A stretch of 64,000 bases of DNA from Paracoccus spongiarum (GTDB taxonomy: Bacteria > Pseudomonadota > Alphaproteobacteria > Rhodobacterales > Rhodobacteraceae), in the NCBI RefSeq assembly GCF_030732095.1, contig NZ_JAVAMQ010000002.1:248001-312000 (forward strand), read 5' to 3'. Both the position numbers and the translations under genes were made by a program. The notes below the pieces were generated by a model. That model was given only the letters and a program-made list of their open reading frames with translations. It did no database searches and had not been told where the DNA came from. Of the stretch, positions 53,612-61,969 are shown piece by piece (position 1 is the stretch's first letter; each line of letters begins with the position of its first letter).

Positions 53612-54538
53612 GTGATCATTGATCTCAGTTGCTACCCGACGGACCTTGTCGATCTCGCCTGGCGCCATGACGGCGAGCCCTTTACCGGCGAACGTCTGCT
53701 GAAGACCATGGACGGCCCATACACGATCAACGGCAAGCCGCGCCGGATCGACAAGGCGTTCATCCAGCCCCCGCAGGGCAACACCATCTACACCCACGAG
53801 ATCATGGAGAAGGAAGGCAAGGAAGCCATCCGCCACTACATGGCCTACACCGAGAAGATGGTGACCGAGCATCCCGACCGCTTCCTGGGCTGCTTTGTCT
53901 ACAACCCGCGCTACGGCACGCAGAACGGGGCCGAGGAAATCGCCCGCTATGCGAAGGAATTCGACTTCAAGATGGTCCAGCTGCAGGCGAACATGCACGC
54001 CTACCGGCCGGACCGCGCGCTGGACTGGCTGCGCCCGGCCATGCGCGTCTGCGCCGAGCATGGCCTGCTGGTCAAGCTGCACACCGGCGACGGTCCCTAT
54101 TCGATTCCGACCGAGTTCTACCCGATCATCCGCGAATTCCCCGAGGTGAACTTCATCCTCGCGCATTTCGGCGTGCAGACCGGTGGCGTCTATGTGTTCG
54201 AGCCGTTCCAGATGGCCCTCGACGCGCCCAACGTCTATGTCGAGTCGGCCTGGTGCCTGCAGTCGCGGATCGTCGAATTCGCCAAGGAACTGCCCAAGCA
54301 CAAGATCCTCTATGGCAGCGACACGCCTCCGAACGAGCCGGGCATGTGGCTGAACCTGCTCGAGGTGCTGTGCCACGAGCCGCCGCAGGGCCTGAACCTC
54401 GATGAGGACACGCTGGAGGATTATCTGGGCAACAACCTCGCCCGGATGATCGGCCTCGAGACCACCCCGCCCCCGCGCAGCGTCGCCGAGGCCGAGGCCT
54501 ATCTGCGCAACCACGGCGTCGCGCTCGAAACCGCCTGA
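53612..54538 (+). CDS. Amidohydrolase-like protein lacking the HxH metal site
   Basis: This 308-residue TIM-barrel protein is of the amidohydrolase-2/ACMSD type (decarboxylases and lactonases). Where such enzymes have D-x-H-x-H it reads MIIDLSCYPTDL, so both N-terminal metal His are lost. Later ligands remain: LHTGDGPY, AHFG and GSDTPPN. It is a clear paralogue of the next gene, which keeps HLH, so it may be a non-catalytic partner or use another chemistry. Start is GTG at 53612 with AGAGGAGG upstream. First gene of the operon. Confidence 0.85.
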   Translation: MIIDLSCYPTDLVDLAWRHDGEPFTGERLLKTMDGPYTINGKPRRIDKAFIQPPQGNTIYTHEIMEKEGKEAIRHYMAYTEKMVTEHPDRFLGCFVYNPRYGTQNGAEEIARYAKEFDFKMVQLQANMHAYRPDRALDWLRPAMRVCAEHGLLVKLHTGDGPYSIPTEFYPIIREFPEVNFILAHFGVQTGGVYVFEPFQMALDAPNVYVESAWCLQSRIVEFAKELPKHKILYGSDTPPNEPGMWLNLLEVLCHEPPQGLNLDEDTLEDYLGNNLARMIGLETTPPPRSVAEAEAYLRNHGVALETA

Positions 54539-54558
54539 GCACGCAAGAGGAGAACGAG

Positions 54559-55524
54559 ATGATCATCGACACGCACCTCCACCCCACCAATCTGGTGGAC
54601 GAGGCATGGCGTCACACCGGCACCCCCTTCACGGGTGAACGGATGCTGAAGCTGATGGACGGCCCCTACATGATCAACGGCAAGCCGCGCCGGATCGACA
54701 TGGGCTTCATCCAGCCGCCCCCCGGCAACACCGGTTACCGGGACGGAAACCGCATGGGCCGCGAAGGGATTCGCGACTACATGTCCTATATCGTCGAGCT
54801 GTGCGAGAAATACCCGGAACGCTTCATCGGAAACTTCACCTACAACCCCCGCTGGGGTCCGGACAACGGCGCGGCCGAGATCGAATTCCACCACAAGGAA
54901 TACGGTTTCAAGATGATCAAGCTGCATGCCAACATGCACGGCTATCGTCCGGACCGTGCCCTGGACTGGCTGCGGCCGGCGATGAAGATGTGCGCCAAGT
55001 ACAACATCGTCGTGCTGATCCACACCGGCGACGGGCCCTACACGATCCCGACGATGTTCTACCCGATCATCCGCGAATTCCCGATGGTCAACTTCATCAT
55101 CGGCCATTTCGGGATCCAGACCGGCGGCAACTATTCGTTCGAATCCTTCTGGATGGCGAACGACACGCCCAACGTCTATTGCGAGTCGGGCTGGTGCTTC
55201 CAGTCGCGCATCGTCGAGTTCGCCAAGCAGCTTGAAAAGCACAAGATCGTCTTCGGCACCGATTCGCCGCCGAACGATCCGGGCATGTGGCTGCGCGAGC
55301 TTGAGGTGCTGTGCCACGACGCGCCGCAGGGCATGAACCTGTCAGAGGATGACCTGGAAGGCTATCTGGGCAACAACATCGCCAGGCTGGTCGGCCTGAC
55401 GCCCACGCCCCCTCCGCGCGACGTCGAGGATGCCAAGGCACGTCTGACCGACACCTACGCCAATGTCGATCGCACCACCGGCAAGAGCCTGCTGGATGCC
55501 AAGACCGGCATGGTCAACGCCTGA
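54559..55524 (+). CDS. Amidohydrolase-2/ACMSD-type decarboxylase or hydrolase
   Basis: This 321-residue TIM-barrel enzyme keeps the whole metal set: DTHLHP at 4-9, IHTGDGPY, GHFGIQTGG and GTDSPPN. The ACMSD/gamma-resorcylate group decarboxylates aromatic or heteroaromatic acids without cofactor; others open lactone or amide rings. It is about half identical by eye to its neighbour over the whole length, apart from the HxH site and a longer C-terminus. 20 bp separate the two genes; a hairpin follows before ubiD. Confidence 0.85.
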   Translation: MIIDTHLHPTNLVDEAWRHTGTPFTGERMLKLMDGPYMINGKPRRIDMGFIQPPPGNTGYRDGNRMGREGIRDYMSYIVELCEKYPERFIGNFTYNPRWGPDNGAAEIEFHHKEYGFKMIKLHANMHGYRPDRALDWLRPAMKMCAKYNIVVLIHTGDGPYTIPTMFYPIIREFPMVNFIIGHFGIQTGGNYSFESFWMANDTPNVYCESGWCFQSRIVEFAKQLEKHKIVFGTDSPPNDPGMWLRELEVLCHDAPQGMNLSEDDLEGYLGNNIARLVGLTPTPPPRDVEDAKARLTDTYANVDRTTGKSLLDAKTGMVNA

Positions 55525-55544
55525 TCCGGCGCAGGACCGACACG

Positions 55545-55572
55545 GGCGGCGCCCTTCACGGGGGGCGCCGCC
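55545..55572 (+). other. Intra-operon hairpin before ubiD-like gene
   Basis: GGCGGCGCCC pairs perfectly with GGGCGCCGCC (loop of 8). There is no U-tract, so it is probably a stabiliser or partial terminator between the amidohydrolase pair and the UbiD/UbiX pair. Confidence 0.55.
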
Positions 55573-55596
55573 AATCAGAAAGGGAGGGAGCCCAGG

Positions 55597-56982
55597 ATGC
55601 TGCAGAAAACCGAATTCCACGCGCAGGACGTGCGCCACTTTCTGGCCGAGTATCGCAAGGCTCATCCGGAAGACGTCCTGACGATCACCGACCCGGTGTC
55701 GGACGACCAGGACGCGACCGCGCTGGTCTTTGCACTGGCCGCCAAGGGCCGCGCGCCGATTGTCGAACTGACATCCGTCGCGGGGCTGGACGCGCCCGTC
55801 GTGACGAACATCTTCGGATCGCGCGACCGCATCGCACGCATGTTCGGCACCGATGTCGCGGGCCTGCACGAGGCCTATCAGGCCGCCGCCCGCCGCGCCG
55901 TCGAGCCGGTCGAGGTCAGCGACGCGCCGATCCTGGAACAGGTCATCACCGACAATATCGACCTGTCGGCCCTGCCGATGCTGAAACATTTCGCGACCGA
56001 CGCCGCCAAATACATCACCAGCGGCATCATCATCGGCGAACATCCCGACACCGGGGCGGGCAACCTGTCCTATCACCGCTCGATGATCAATTCGCCCGAC
56101 ACGCTGGCCACCAGCCTGCATTCGCGCGGCCATCTGTGGCGGCTTCTGAACATGGCGAAAGAGGCCGGCCGGCCGATGCCCGTCGCCATGGTCATCGGCG
56201 CCCACCCCCTGTTCATGATCGCGGCCTCGGCACGTCTGGCCTTTGGCGAGGACGAACGCTGGATTGCCGGAGGGCTGATGGGGGCGCCGCTGGAAGTCGT
56301 GCGGACTCCGAAATACGGCATCCGCGTGCCGGCCCATGCCGAGATCGTGCTTGAAGGCGTGATCGACCCCGAGGCGCATGTCGCCGAAGGTCCGTTCGGC
56401 GAATTCACCGGCTATTCCTCGGACCGGTCCACCAACAACCTGTTCCGGGTGGAAACCATCCTGCGCCGCCGCGATCCGATCCTGGTCAGCGTCAGCGGCG
56501 GAGCCTCGGCCGAGCACCTGAACCTGGGCCGCGTTCCGCGCGAGGCCGAGATGGTGGAAAAGCTGAAACAGCGCTTCCCCAGCGTGACGGCCGTGCATTA
56601 CCCGGCCTCGGGCACGCATTTCCATGCCTATGTGGCGCTGGACCAGCAACGCTTCGGCGAGGCACGGCAGGTGCTGATGGGACTGCTGGCCTGGGATCCC
56701 TATCTCAAGACGGTGATCGCCGTGGACAGCGATGTCGACGTGACCCGCGACGAAGAGGTGCTGTGGGCGCTGTCCACGCATTTCCAGCCGCATCGCGACG
56801 TGATGATCATCGATTCGCTGCCGGGCAATGCGCTGGATCCTTCGGCGACGGGCGTGGGCACCACCTCGCGCATGGGGCTGGACGCAACGCGCGGGCCGGA
56901 TTTCCACGGCACCCGCGCCCTGATCGACGCCGCCCCGCGCGACCGGGCCGAGGCGTTGCTGCGCGCGGCGGGGCTGTCATGA
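55597..56982 (+). CDS. UbiD-family (de)carboxylase
   Basis: This 461-residue protein belongs to the prenylated-FMN-dependent UbiD family that reversibly decarboxylates aromatic, heteroaromatic or alpha,beta-unsaturated acids. It shows the catalytic Glu region AEGPFGEFTGYSS (near 270), the metal/prFMN segment GNLSYHRSMI and the AIAVDSDVDV-like strand (VIAVDSDVDVTRDEEV). Its partner UbiX follows with 4-bp overlap. It is not next to ubiquinone genes, so a catabolic role is more likely. Confidence 0.9.
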   Translation: MLQKTEFHAQDVRHFLAEYRKAHPEDVLTITDPVSDDQDATALVFALAAKGRAPIVELTSVAGLDAPVVTNIFGSRDRIARMFGTDVAGLHEAYQAAARRAVEPVEVSDAPILEQVITDNIDLSALPMLKHFATDAAKYITSGIIIGEHPDTGAGNLSYHRSMINSPDTLATSLHSRGHLWRLLNMAKEAGRPMPVAMVIGAHPLFMIAASARLAFGEDERWIAGGLMGAPLEVVRTPKYGIRVPAHAEIVLEGVIDPEAHVAEGPFGEFTGYSSDRSTNNLFRVETILRRRDPILVSVSGGASAEHLNLGRVPREAEMVEKLKQRFPSVTAVHYPASGTHFHAYVALDQQRFGEARQVLMGLLAWDPYLKTVIAVDSDVDVTRDEEVLWALSTHFQPHRDVMIIDSLPGNALDPSATGVGTTSRMGLDATRGPDFHGTRALIDAAPRDRAEALLRAAGLS

Positions 56983-57584
56983 ACCGGCCGCGCCCCGTGC
57001 CCCAGGACCGGCCGCGCATCGTGGTGGGCATCTCGGGTGCCTCGGGCGCGGTCTATGGCAAGCGGATGCTGGAGATCCTGCGCGAGATGGAGGTCGAGAC
57101 GCATCTTGTCATCTCGAACGCCGCGCGGATCACCATCGCCAGCGAGACGGACTTCACGCCTGCCGATCTGGAACGCATCGCAACCGTCACCCATTCCAAC
57201 AAGGACATCGGCGCGTCCTGCGCCAGCGGGTCCTTCCGCACCGTCGGAATGATCGTTGCGCCCTGCTCGGTCAAGACGCTGTCCGAAATCGCCACGGGCA
57301 TGACCAGCAGCCTGCTGGCCCGCGCCGCCGACGTGACGCTGAAGGAACGCCGCCGGCTGGTCCTGATGCTGCGCGAAACGCCGCTGCACCTGGGTCATAT
57401 CCGCTCGATGGCGGCGGTCACCGAAATGGGCGGGATCGTCTACCCGCCGGTCCCCGCCTTCTACGCCAGGCCCGCCACCATCCAGGACATGGTCGATCAC
57501 AGCGTCGGCAGGGTGCTGGACCTGTTCGACCTGAATTCGGGCCTCTCGCATCGCTGGCAGGGATTGCAAGCGCAAGCAGATTGA
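56979..57584 (+). CDS. ubiX: UbiX-type flavin prenyltransferase
   Basis: This 201-residue flavoprotein makes prenylated FMN for UbiD. It has the flavin-binding ISGASGAVYGKRMLEIL near the start, the VAPCSVKTLSEIATGM segment and LRETPLHLGHIR. ATG 56979 overlaps the ubiD stop. The presence of a dedicated UbiX argues that the UbiD neighbour is an active prFMN enzyme. Confidence 0.92.
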   Translation: MNRPRPVPQDRPRIVVGISGASGAVYGKRMLEILREMEVETHLVISNAARITIASETDFTPADLERIATVTHSNKDIGASCASGSFRTVGMIVAPCSVKTLSEIATGMTSSLLARAADVTLKERRRLVLMLRETPLHLGHIRSMAAVTEMGGIVYPPVPAFYARPATIQDMVDHSVGRVLDLFDLNSGLSHRWQGLQAQAD

Positions 57585-57618
57585 TCACGCCACAACCTCC
57601 CCTTGGCGGCGTGTCAAT

Positions 57619-57641
57619 CGCCCCGCCGTCATGGCGGGGCG
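57619..57641 (+). terminator. Hairpin terminator after ubiX
   Basis: CGCCCCGCC pairs with GGCGGGGCG (loop GTCAT), followed by TCTTGCGTT. It begins 34 bp after the ubiX stop and ends the operon. Confidence 0.7.
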
Positions 57642-57737
57642 TCTTGCGTTGCGCCGCCGGCAGGGGGCGCGGCCCGGCACGATCACGACCGCGCAAGCCC
57701 CCGGCAGGCGGCTCTTGAAGGGCGGTCCCGCGCGCGG

Positions 57738-58317
57738 TCATCGTTTCGGGCGCCGATGGCTGCATGCCGGGTCGTCGCCGTGTCGATGGGCGCCGGGGAT
57801 GCCCGACAGCTGGGCCAGAAGGTCATGCAGCCGCGCGATGATGTCCACGCGGGGCGAGAGGGTCCGTTCCACCATGCCCGTCTGCGGCGCGCCGAACGGC
57901 ACTTGTGTCAGCGCCGCTTCGCGCGACTGGTTCGGCGCCGCATGGCGCACGACTGAAGCGCCCAGCCCCTGTTCGACGCAGGTGACGGTCGATCCGATGC
58001 TGTCGATCTGGGCTATGTCGCCCACGGTGATGCCCATGCGCGACAACGCGGTAGCGATCAGGCTGGCCAGCGGGACGGCGCTGCGAGAGCGTATGAAGGC
58101 CATGGTCCTCAAGGCGCGCTGCGGGTCCGCAAGGTCCGTGCGCGGCGATCCGGACGCCCAGTTCCTGCTCCAGCGGCCGGACCTGCTGGCTTACGGCCGA
58201 AGGGGCTGGCCGACGACATCGGCCGCACGGGCAAAGCTGCCATGCGCGACGATTGCCATGATCCTGCTCAACTGCCGCGTATCCACGCAGGACCATCAGG
58301 GTGTCTGCATCTGACTG
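57738..58317 (-). pseudogene. Decayed LysR-family regulator
   Basis: Pieces of one LysR protein lie in three frames: DTLMVLRGYAAVEQ, then MAIVAHGSFARAADVVGQP, then SAVSQQVRPLEQELGVRI, followed after a gap of the expected central part by GITVGDIAQIDSIGSTVTCVEQGLGASVV (split here into two stretches in the gene) and the C-terminus. At least two frameshifts and an internal deletion have destroyed it. Its 5' end is cut at an IS3 transposase fragment. It is a remnant, not a working gene. Confidence 0.75.
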
Positions 58318-58470
58318 CCAGCGTTGGATGACCAAATTCCGCTTCCACCGCCGCAACACGCTCTGCGCCAAATCAAGGTCATGGGCGGCTTGCGCCACCG
58401 CCACACACCGATCCCTCACCAACCTTACGGCCTCGATCCTGAACTCGCGGCTGACCTTCCGTCTCGTCAT
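58318..58470 (-). mobile_element. IS3-family OrfA fragment
   Basis: Fifty-one residues starting MTRRKVSREFRIEAVRLVRD match the N-terminal helix-turn-helix of IS3-type OrfA transposases (through SVLRRWKR). It then runs into the LysR remnant, so the insertion sequence is truncated. OrfB and ends are missing. Confidence 0.75.
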
Positions 58471-58489
58471 ATCCACTCTCCAGTTCCTT

Positions 58490-59232
58490 GGTCACGATCG
58501 CATCTTCGGGTCCACGAAACCGGCAGAAGGCCAGGGCTGGCGGATCGTCTCGGTTGCGGCCATAATCGCCCTGGCCGCCAGCACCGAAGGCCGCCGCGAT
58601 ATCATCGGCCTTGGCATCGGCCCTTCCGAAGCGGAAACCTTCTGGACGGACTTCCTGCACTCTCTGAAGGCCCGCGGCCTCGACGGCGTGAAGCTCGTGA
58701 TCAGCGGTGCCCATACCGGCCTCAAGTCCGCCATCGCGCGTGTCTTCGAGGCAACCTGGCAGCGCTACAGGGTGCACTGGATGCGCAACGCGCTGGCCCA
58801 TGTGTCGAAGGCCAGCATACGGTCGTGGCCGCCGCGATCCGACAGGCCTTCGACCAGCCCGACCGCAAGCACGCCGGCGAGACCTGGCGCCACGTGGCGG
58901 GCCAGTTCCGCGCCCGATGGCCCAAGCTCGCCGATCTGATGGACGCCAGCGGACATGACGTGCTCGCCTACGTGGCCTTCCCCCGACAGCACAGGACCAA
59001 GCTTCACGGCACAAACCCGATCGAGCGGCTCAACAAGGAGGTGACGCGCCGCGCCGACGTCGTCGGCATCTTCCCCAACGAACCCTCGATCCTGCGCCTC
59101 ATCGGCGCCGTGGTGTTCGAGCAGAACGACGAATGGCAGACCTCGAGCCGCTACATGATGGTCGAGGCCTTCGCCCAGATCGACAAGGAGGAGATCGACC
59201 CGATCCCCAGCATCACAACGAAGGCCGCCTGA
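58490..59232 (+). mobile_element. IS256-family transposase remnant
   Basis: The C-terminal 60% of a mutator-type (IS256) transposase: GWRIVSVAAIIALAASTEGR, GPSEAETFW, then WQRYRVHWMRNALAHVSK, a frameshift near 58810, and FPNEPSILRLIGAVVFEQND to the stop. The second catalytic Asp is lost (VISGAHTG where VSDAHEG is normal) and the N-terminus is missing. It is dead. Together with the IS3 piece it marks an insertion hot spot before the arsenite genes. Confidence 0.8.
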
Positions 59233-59696
59233 TCATGACCTCAGGCCATCGCGGAAATTACACCACCTTGACGGACGTGACCCCGCAGCACCTCGACATC
59301 CGGCGCGCGGGCCTGTTCTCGCAAGCCTGACGCGGCGCGGCACGGGGCTGTCCCAAAACGCTGCAGGCGGTGTGGGCACTGTCCATCGCGACTGCGATGA
59401 GGCGAAGGTGAAGGGGGCCGGCATGCCGACCGAAAAGGTTTCATCGGGAGCCTTTGGCCGCGGTGTCACAGCAGACTGCCCGACCGCACACGGGTCATTC
59501 GTCTTGCGGATGCGCTTCATGGACCCAAGGCCGGGCGCAGACGGATCGACAGCGCGTCCGGGACGCCCCCGGCCGACCGGGGCCCGATGACCGGCCTTCT
59601 CCAAGGCGGTGCAGATCCGTAGAGTGGCCCCACCGTCCACTGTGGCGGCCAATCTGGACCGTCGCGGACGGCCCATCGTTCAAGAGCGCCCTGGCC
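59233..59696. other. Spacer with IS-end-like sequence before aioX
   Basis: A 464-bp gap without a supported gene. GGGGCTGTCCCAAAA near 59344 looks like the end of an IS5-type element, but no partner end or transposase is seen. A promoter for aioX should lie in the last 200 bases; I found no convincing boxes. Confidence 0.45.
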
Positions 59697-60548
59697 ATGC
59701 TGACGACACGCCGCGCCTTTCTGTCCTGCCCCGTGGTGCTGGCGGCGGGAATGGCTGCGGCCGTCGCGGCGGCGCCCTTTCGCTTTGCCCTGACCCCGGT
59801 GTTTCTGGATAACGACGCCGCCGTCCTTTCGGCCCTGCGCGCGGCACTGGCACACGGCCTCACCAGTGATGTCGAGCTTGTCCAGCGCCGCACCTATCAG
59901 GAGATTACGGGCGCGCTTCTGGACGGGTCGGTGGATGCCGCCTGGACCTGCGGCTATCCGTTCCTCGAACACCGCAACGCGCTGACGATCCTGGGCGCCC
60001 CGGTCTGGCGGGGCAAGCCGCGCTACCAGTCCTATCTGATCGTCGCCGATGACGACCCGGCGACCGGCCTGTCCGACCTCGCCGGGGGGATCCACGCCTT
60101 TTCGGATCCCGACAGCAATTCGGGGTTCCTGGTCACCGCATCCGATCTGGCCGGCATCGGGCAGACGCCCGACACCTATTTCAGCCGCACCATCTTCACC
60201 TATGGTCATCGGAACGTGGTGCGTGCCGTGGCAGGCGGGCTTGCGCGGTCCGGCAGCGTTGACGGCTATGTCTGGGAGACCCTGGCCGAGGCCGAGCCCG
60301 ACCTGACCGCGCGCACCCGCGTCATCGCAAGATCCGAATGGCTGGGCTTTCCGCCCTTCGTGGCGCGCGGCGATCGCCTGTCCGAGGCGGGCGTTGCGGC
60401 CTGCCGCGCCACGTTGCTGGCGCTGGGCAGGAACGCACCGGGCCGCGAGGCCCTGCGGCTTCTGCGCCTTGACGGGGTCACCCCGGCGGGGCCTGCGCTT
60501 TATGACGGCATCGCCCGGCGCATGTCGGCGATCCGCGTGCTGCGATGA
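59697..60548 (+). CDS. aioX: Arsenite-binding periplasmic protein AioX
   Basis: This 283-residue PhnD-type binding protein has a Tat/Sec-like signal (TTRRAFLSCPVVLAAGMAA) and a mature domain with TYQEITGALLDGSVDAAWTC. The cysteine C85 in WTCGYPF corresponds to the region of the essential As(III)-binding cysteine of AioX. It senses arsenite in the periplasm and signals to AioS, whose gene overlaps by 4 bp. The identity depends on the full aioX-S-R-B-A order. Confidence 0.88.
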   Translation: MLTTRRAFLSCPVVLAAGMAAAVAAAPFRFALTPVFLDNDAAVLSALRAALAHGLTSDVELVQRRTYQEITGALLDGSVDAAWTCGYPFLEHRNALTILGAPVWRGKPRYQSYLIVADDDPATGLSDLAGGIHAFSDPDSNSGFLVTASDLAGIGQTPDTYFSRTIFTYGHRNVVRAVAGGLARSGSVDGYVWETLAEAEPDLTARTRVIARSEWLGFPPFVARGDRLSEAGVAACRATLLALGRNAPGREALRLLRLDGVTPAGPALYDGIARRMSAIRVLR

Positions 60549-61969
60549 GGCTGGCGTGGTTCCGGAACCTGCCCGTCACGGTCCGGGTGCCGCTGGTGGT
60601 CGCCGGCCTGATGATCGTGCTGGGCCTCGTGGCAAGCCAGGGCGTGCTGGCGGTGCTGGGCAGCCTTCAGGATGCCAGGTTGCGCGAAATCACGCGGCTT
60701 CATGTCGAGGGTCTTTCCGTGGCCCTCGGTCCTTTCGTGCCGCGGCAGGACGTCTGGGAGGTCTATGACGTTCTCGACCGGGCGCAGCGCGCCACCGACG
60801 GCCAACGCCTGCTGCTGACGCTTGTGGCCGACGACCAGGGGCGCGTGCTTGCGGCGACCGATCCGCGCCGCGCCCCGGTCGGCAGCGCCATCGCGCCGTT
60901 CACGGTCGATGCGGCGGCCCCGGAGGCCGTGCGCATGACCGGCCAGCGGGTGCTTCGCATAGCCGCGCCGCTCGTCTACCAGGATCGCAATGTGGGCCAG
61001 ATCGTGACGGAGCTCGACGTGACGGACCTGCTGCAAGAGCGGCGGCGGGTCGGGCATTGGCTGCTGGTCGGCAACGTCGCCGCCACCGCGCTGCTGGGAC
61101 TGGCGGGGTGGCTGGTCGTGGCGCGCCTGCTGCGGCCCATCGGCATTCTGGTGGAGGCGATGGGCGCCGAGACCGGGGTGCCCCACGCAATCCCGGACAG
61201 CCGGATGCCGCGCGGCGACCCGGGGCTGGTCCGGCTTTTCAGGACCTATAATGCCATGGCGGCGGCCGCAGAGGCGCGGGCCGAGGCCGAGCGTCGGCTG
61301 GCTGCCCGCGAACGCTTTGTCAGCCTCGGGCGGCTGTCCTCGTCGCTGGCGCACGAGATCAACAACCCGCTGGGCGGGCTGATGAATTCGGCCGATACGA
61401 TCGCCAGCTACGCGCACCGACCCGAGGTGGTGCGCGAGGCCGCCGGCCTGATCCAGCGAGGTCTGTCGCATCTGCGCGATGTCAGCCGGGCGATCCTCGA
61501 CCAGAACCGTCTGGACCGCGCGCAACAGCCCCTCTGCCCCGAAGACCTCGATGACCTGCGGCTGCTGTTCGGGCCCGAAGCGGCATCAAGCGCGCAGTCG
61601 CTGGACTGGCGGGTGGCAGCGGACGCGGCCGCGCTTGGCCGGCATCCGGCGGCGCCGGTTCGCCAGATCCTGCTGAACCTGCTGCTGAATGCGGGCGCTG
61701 CCGCGGGCCGGTCAGGGCATGTCGCGCTGGATGTCCGAAGCGGGCCAGACGGGCTGCATCTGGTCGTGGCCGACAGCGGCCCCGGCCTGTCGACCGATGA
61801 TCTGGCGCGGCTGATGGCCTCGGGACCGGTCCCGCCGGGCGGAGGCGTCGGATTGCGGCTGGTGCATGATCTGGTGACGGGGCTTGGCGGCGAGATCCGC
61901 CATGCCCGCAGTTCGGAACGGACGGCGATCGAGGTGGTCCTGCCAACCGCGGGGGGCGCGGATGCTTGA
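60545..61969 (+). CDS. aioS: Arsenite sensor histidine kinase AioS
   Basis: This 474-residue inner-membrane kinase has two membrane segments (about 14-38 and 170-195) flanking a periplasmic sensor domain, a HAMP-like linker, the H-box SLAHEINNPLGGLMN, the N-box LLNLLLNAGAAA, and G-boxes DSGPGLS and GGGVGLRLV. It should receive the AioX signal and phosphorylate AioR. It overlaps aioX by 4 bp and aioR by 8 bp. Confidence 0.9.
   Translation: MRLAWFRNLPVTVRVPLVVAGLMIVLGLVASQGVLAVLGSLQDARLREITRLHVEGLSVALGPFVPRQDVWEVYDVLDRAQRATDGQRLLLTLVADDQGRVLAATDPRRAPVGSAIAPFTVDAAAPEAVRMTGQRVLRIAAPLVYQDRNVGQIVTELDVTDLLQERRRVGHWLLVGNVAATALLGLAGWLVVARLLRPIGILVEAMGAETGVPHAIPDSRMPRGDPGLVRLFRTYNAMAAAAEARAEAERRLAARERFVSLGRLSSSLAHEINNPLGGLMNSADTIASYAHRPEVVREAAGLIQRGLSHLRDVSRAILDQNRLDRAQQPLCPEDLDDLRLLFGPEAASSAQSLDWRVAADAAALGRHPAAPVRQILLNLLLNAGAAAGRSGHVALDVRSGPDGLHLVVADSGPGLSTDDLARLMASGPVPPGGGVGLRLVHDLVTGLGGEIRHARSSERTAIEVVLPTAGGADA

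Noticed and set aside
59233..59676. 147-codon minus-strand frame before aioX
   Set aside because: No similarity that I recognise, mixed composition and no ribosome site; treated as spacer with an IS-end trace.
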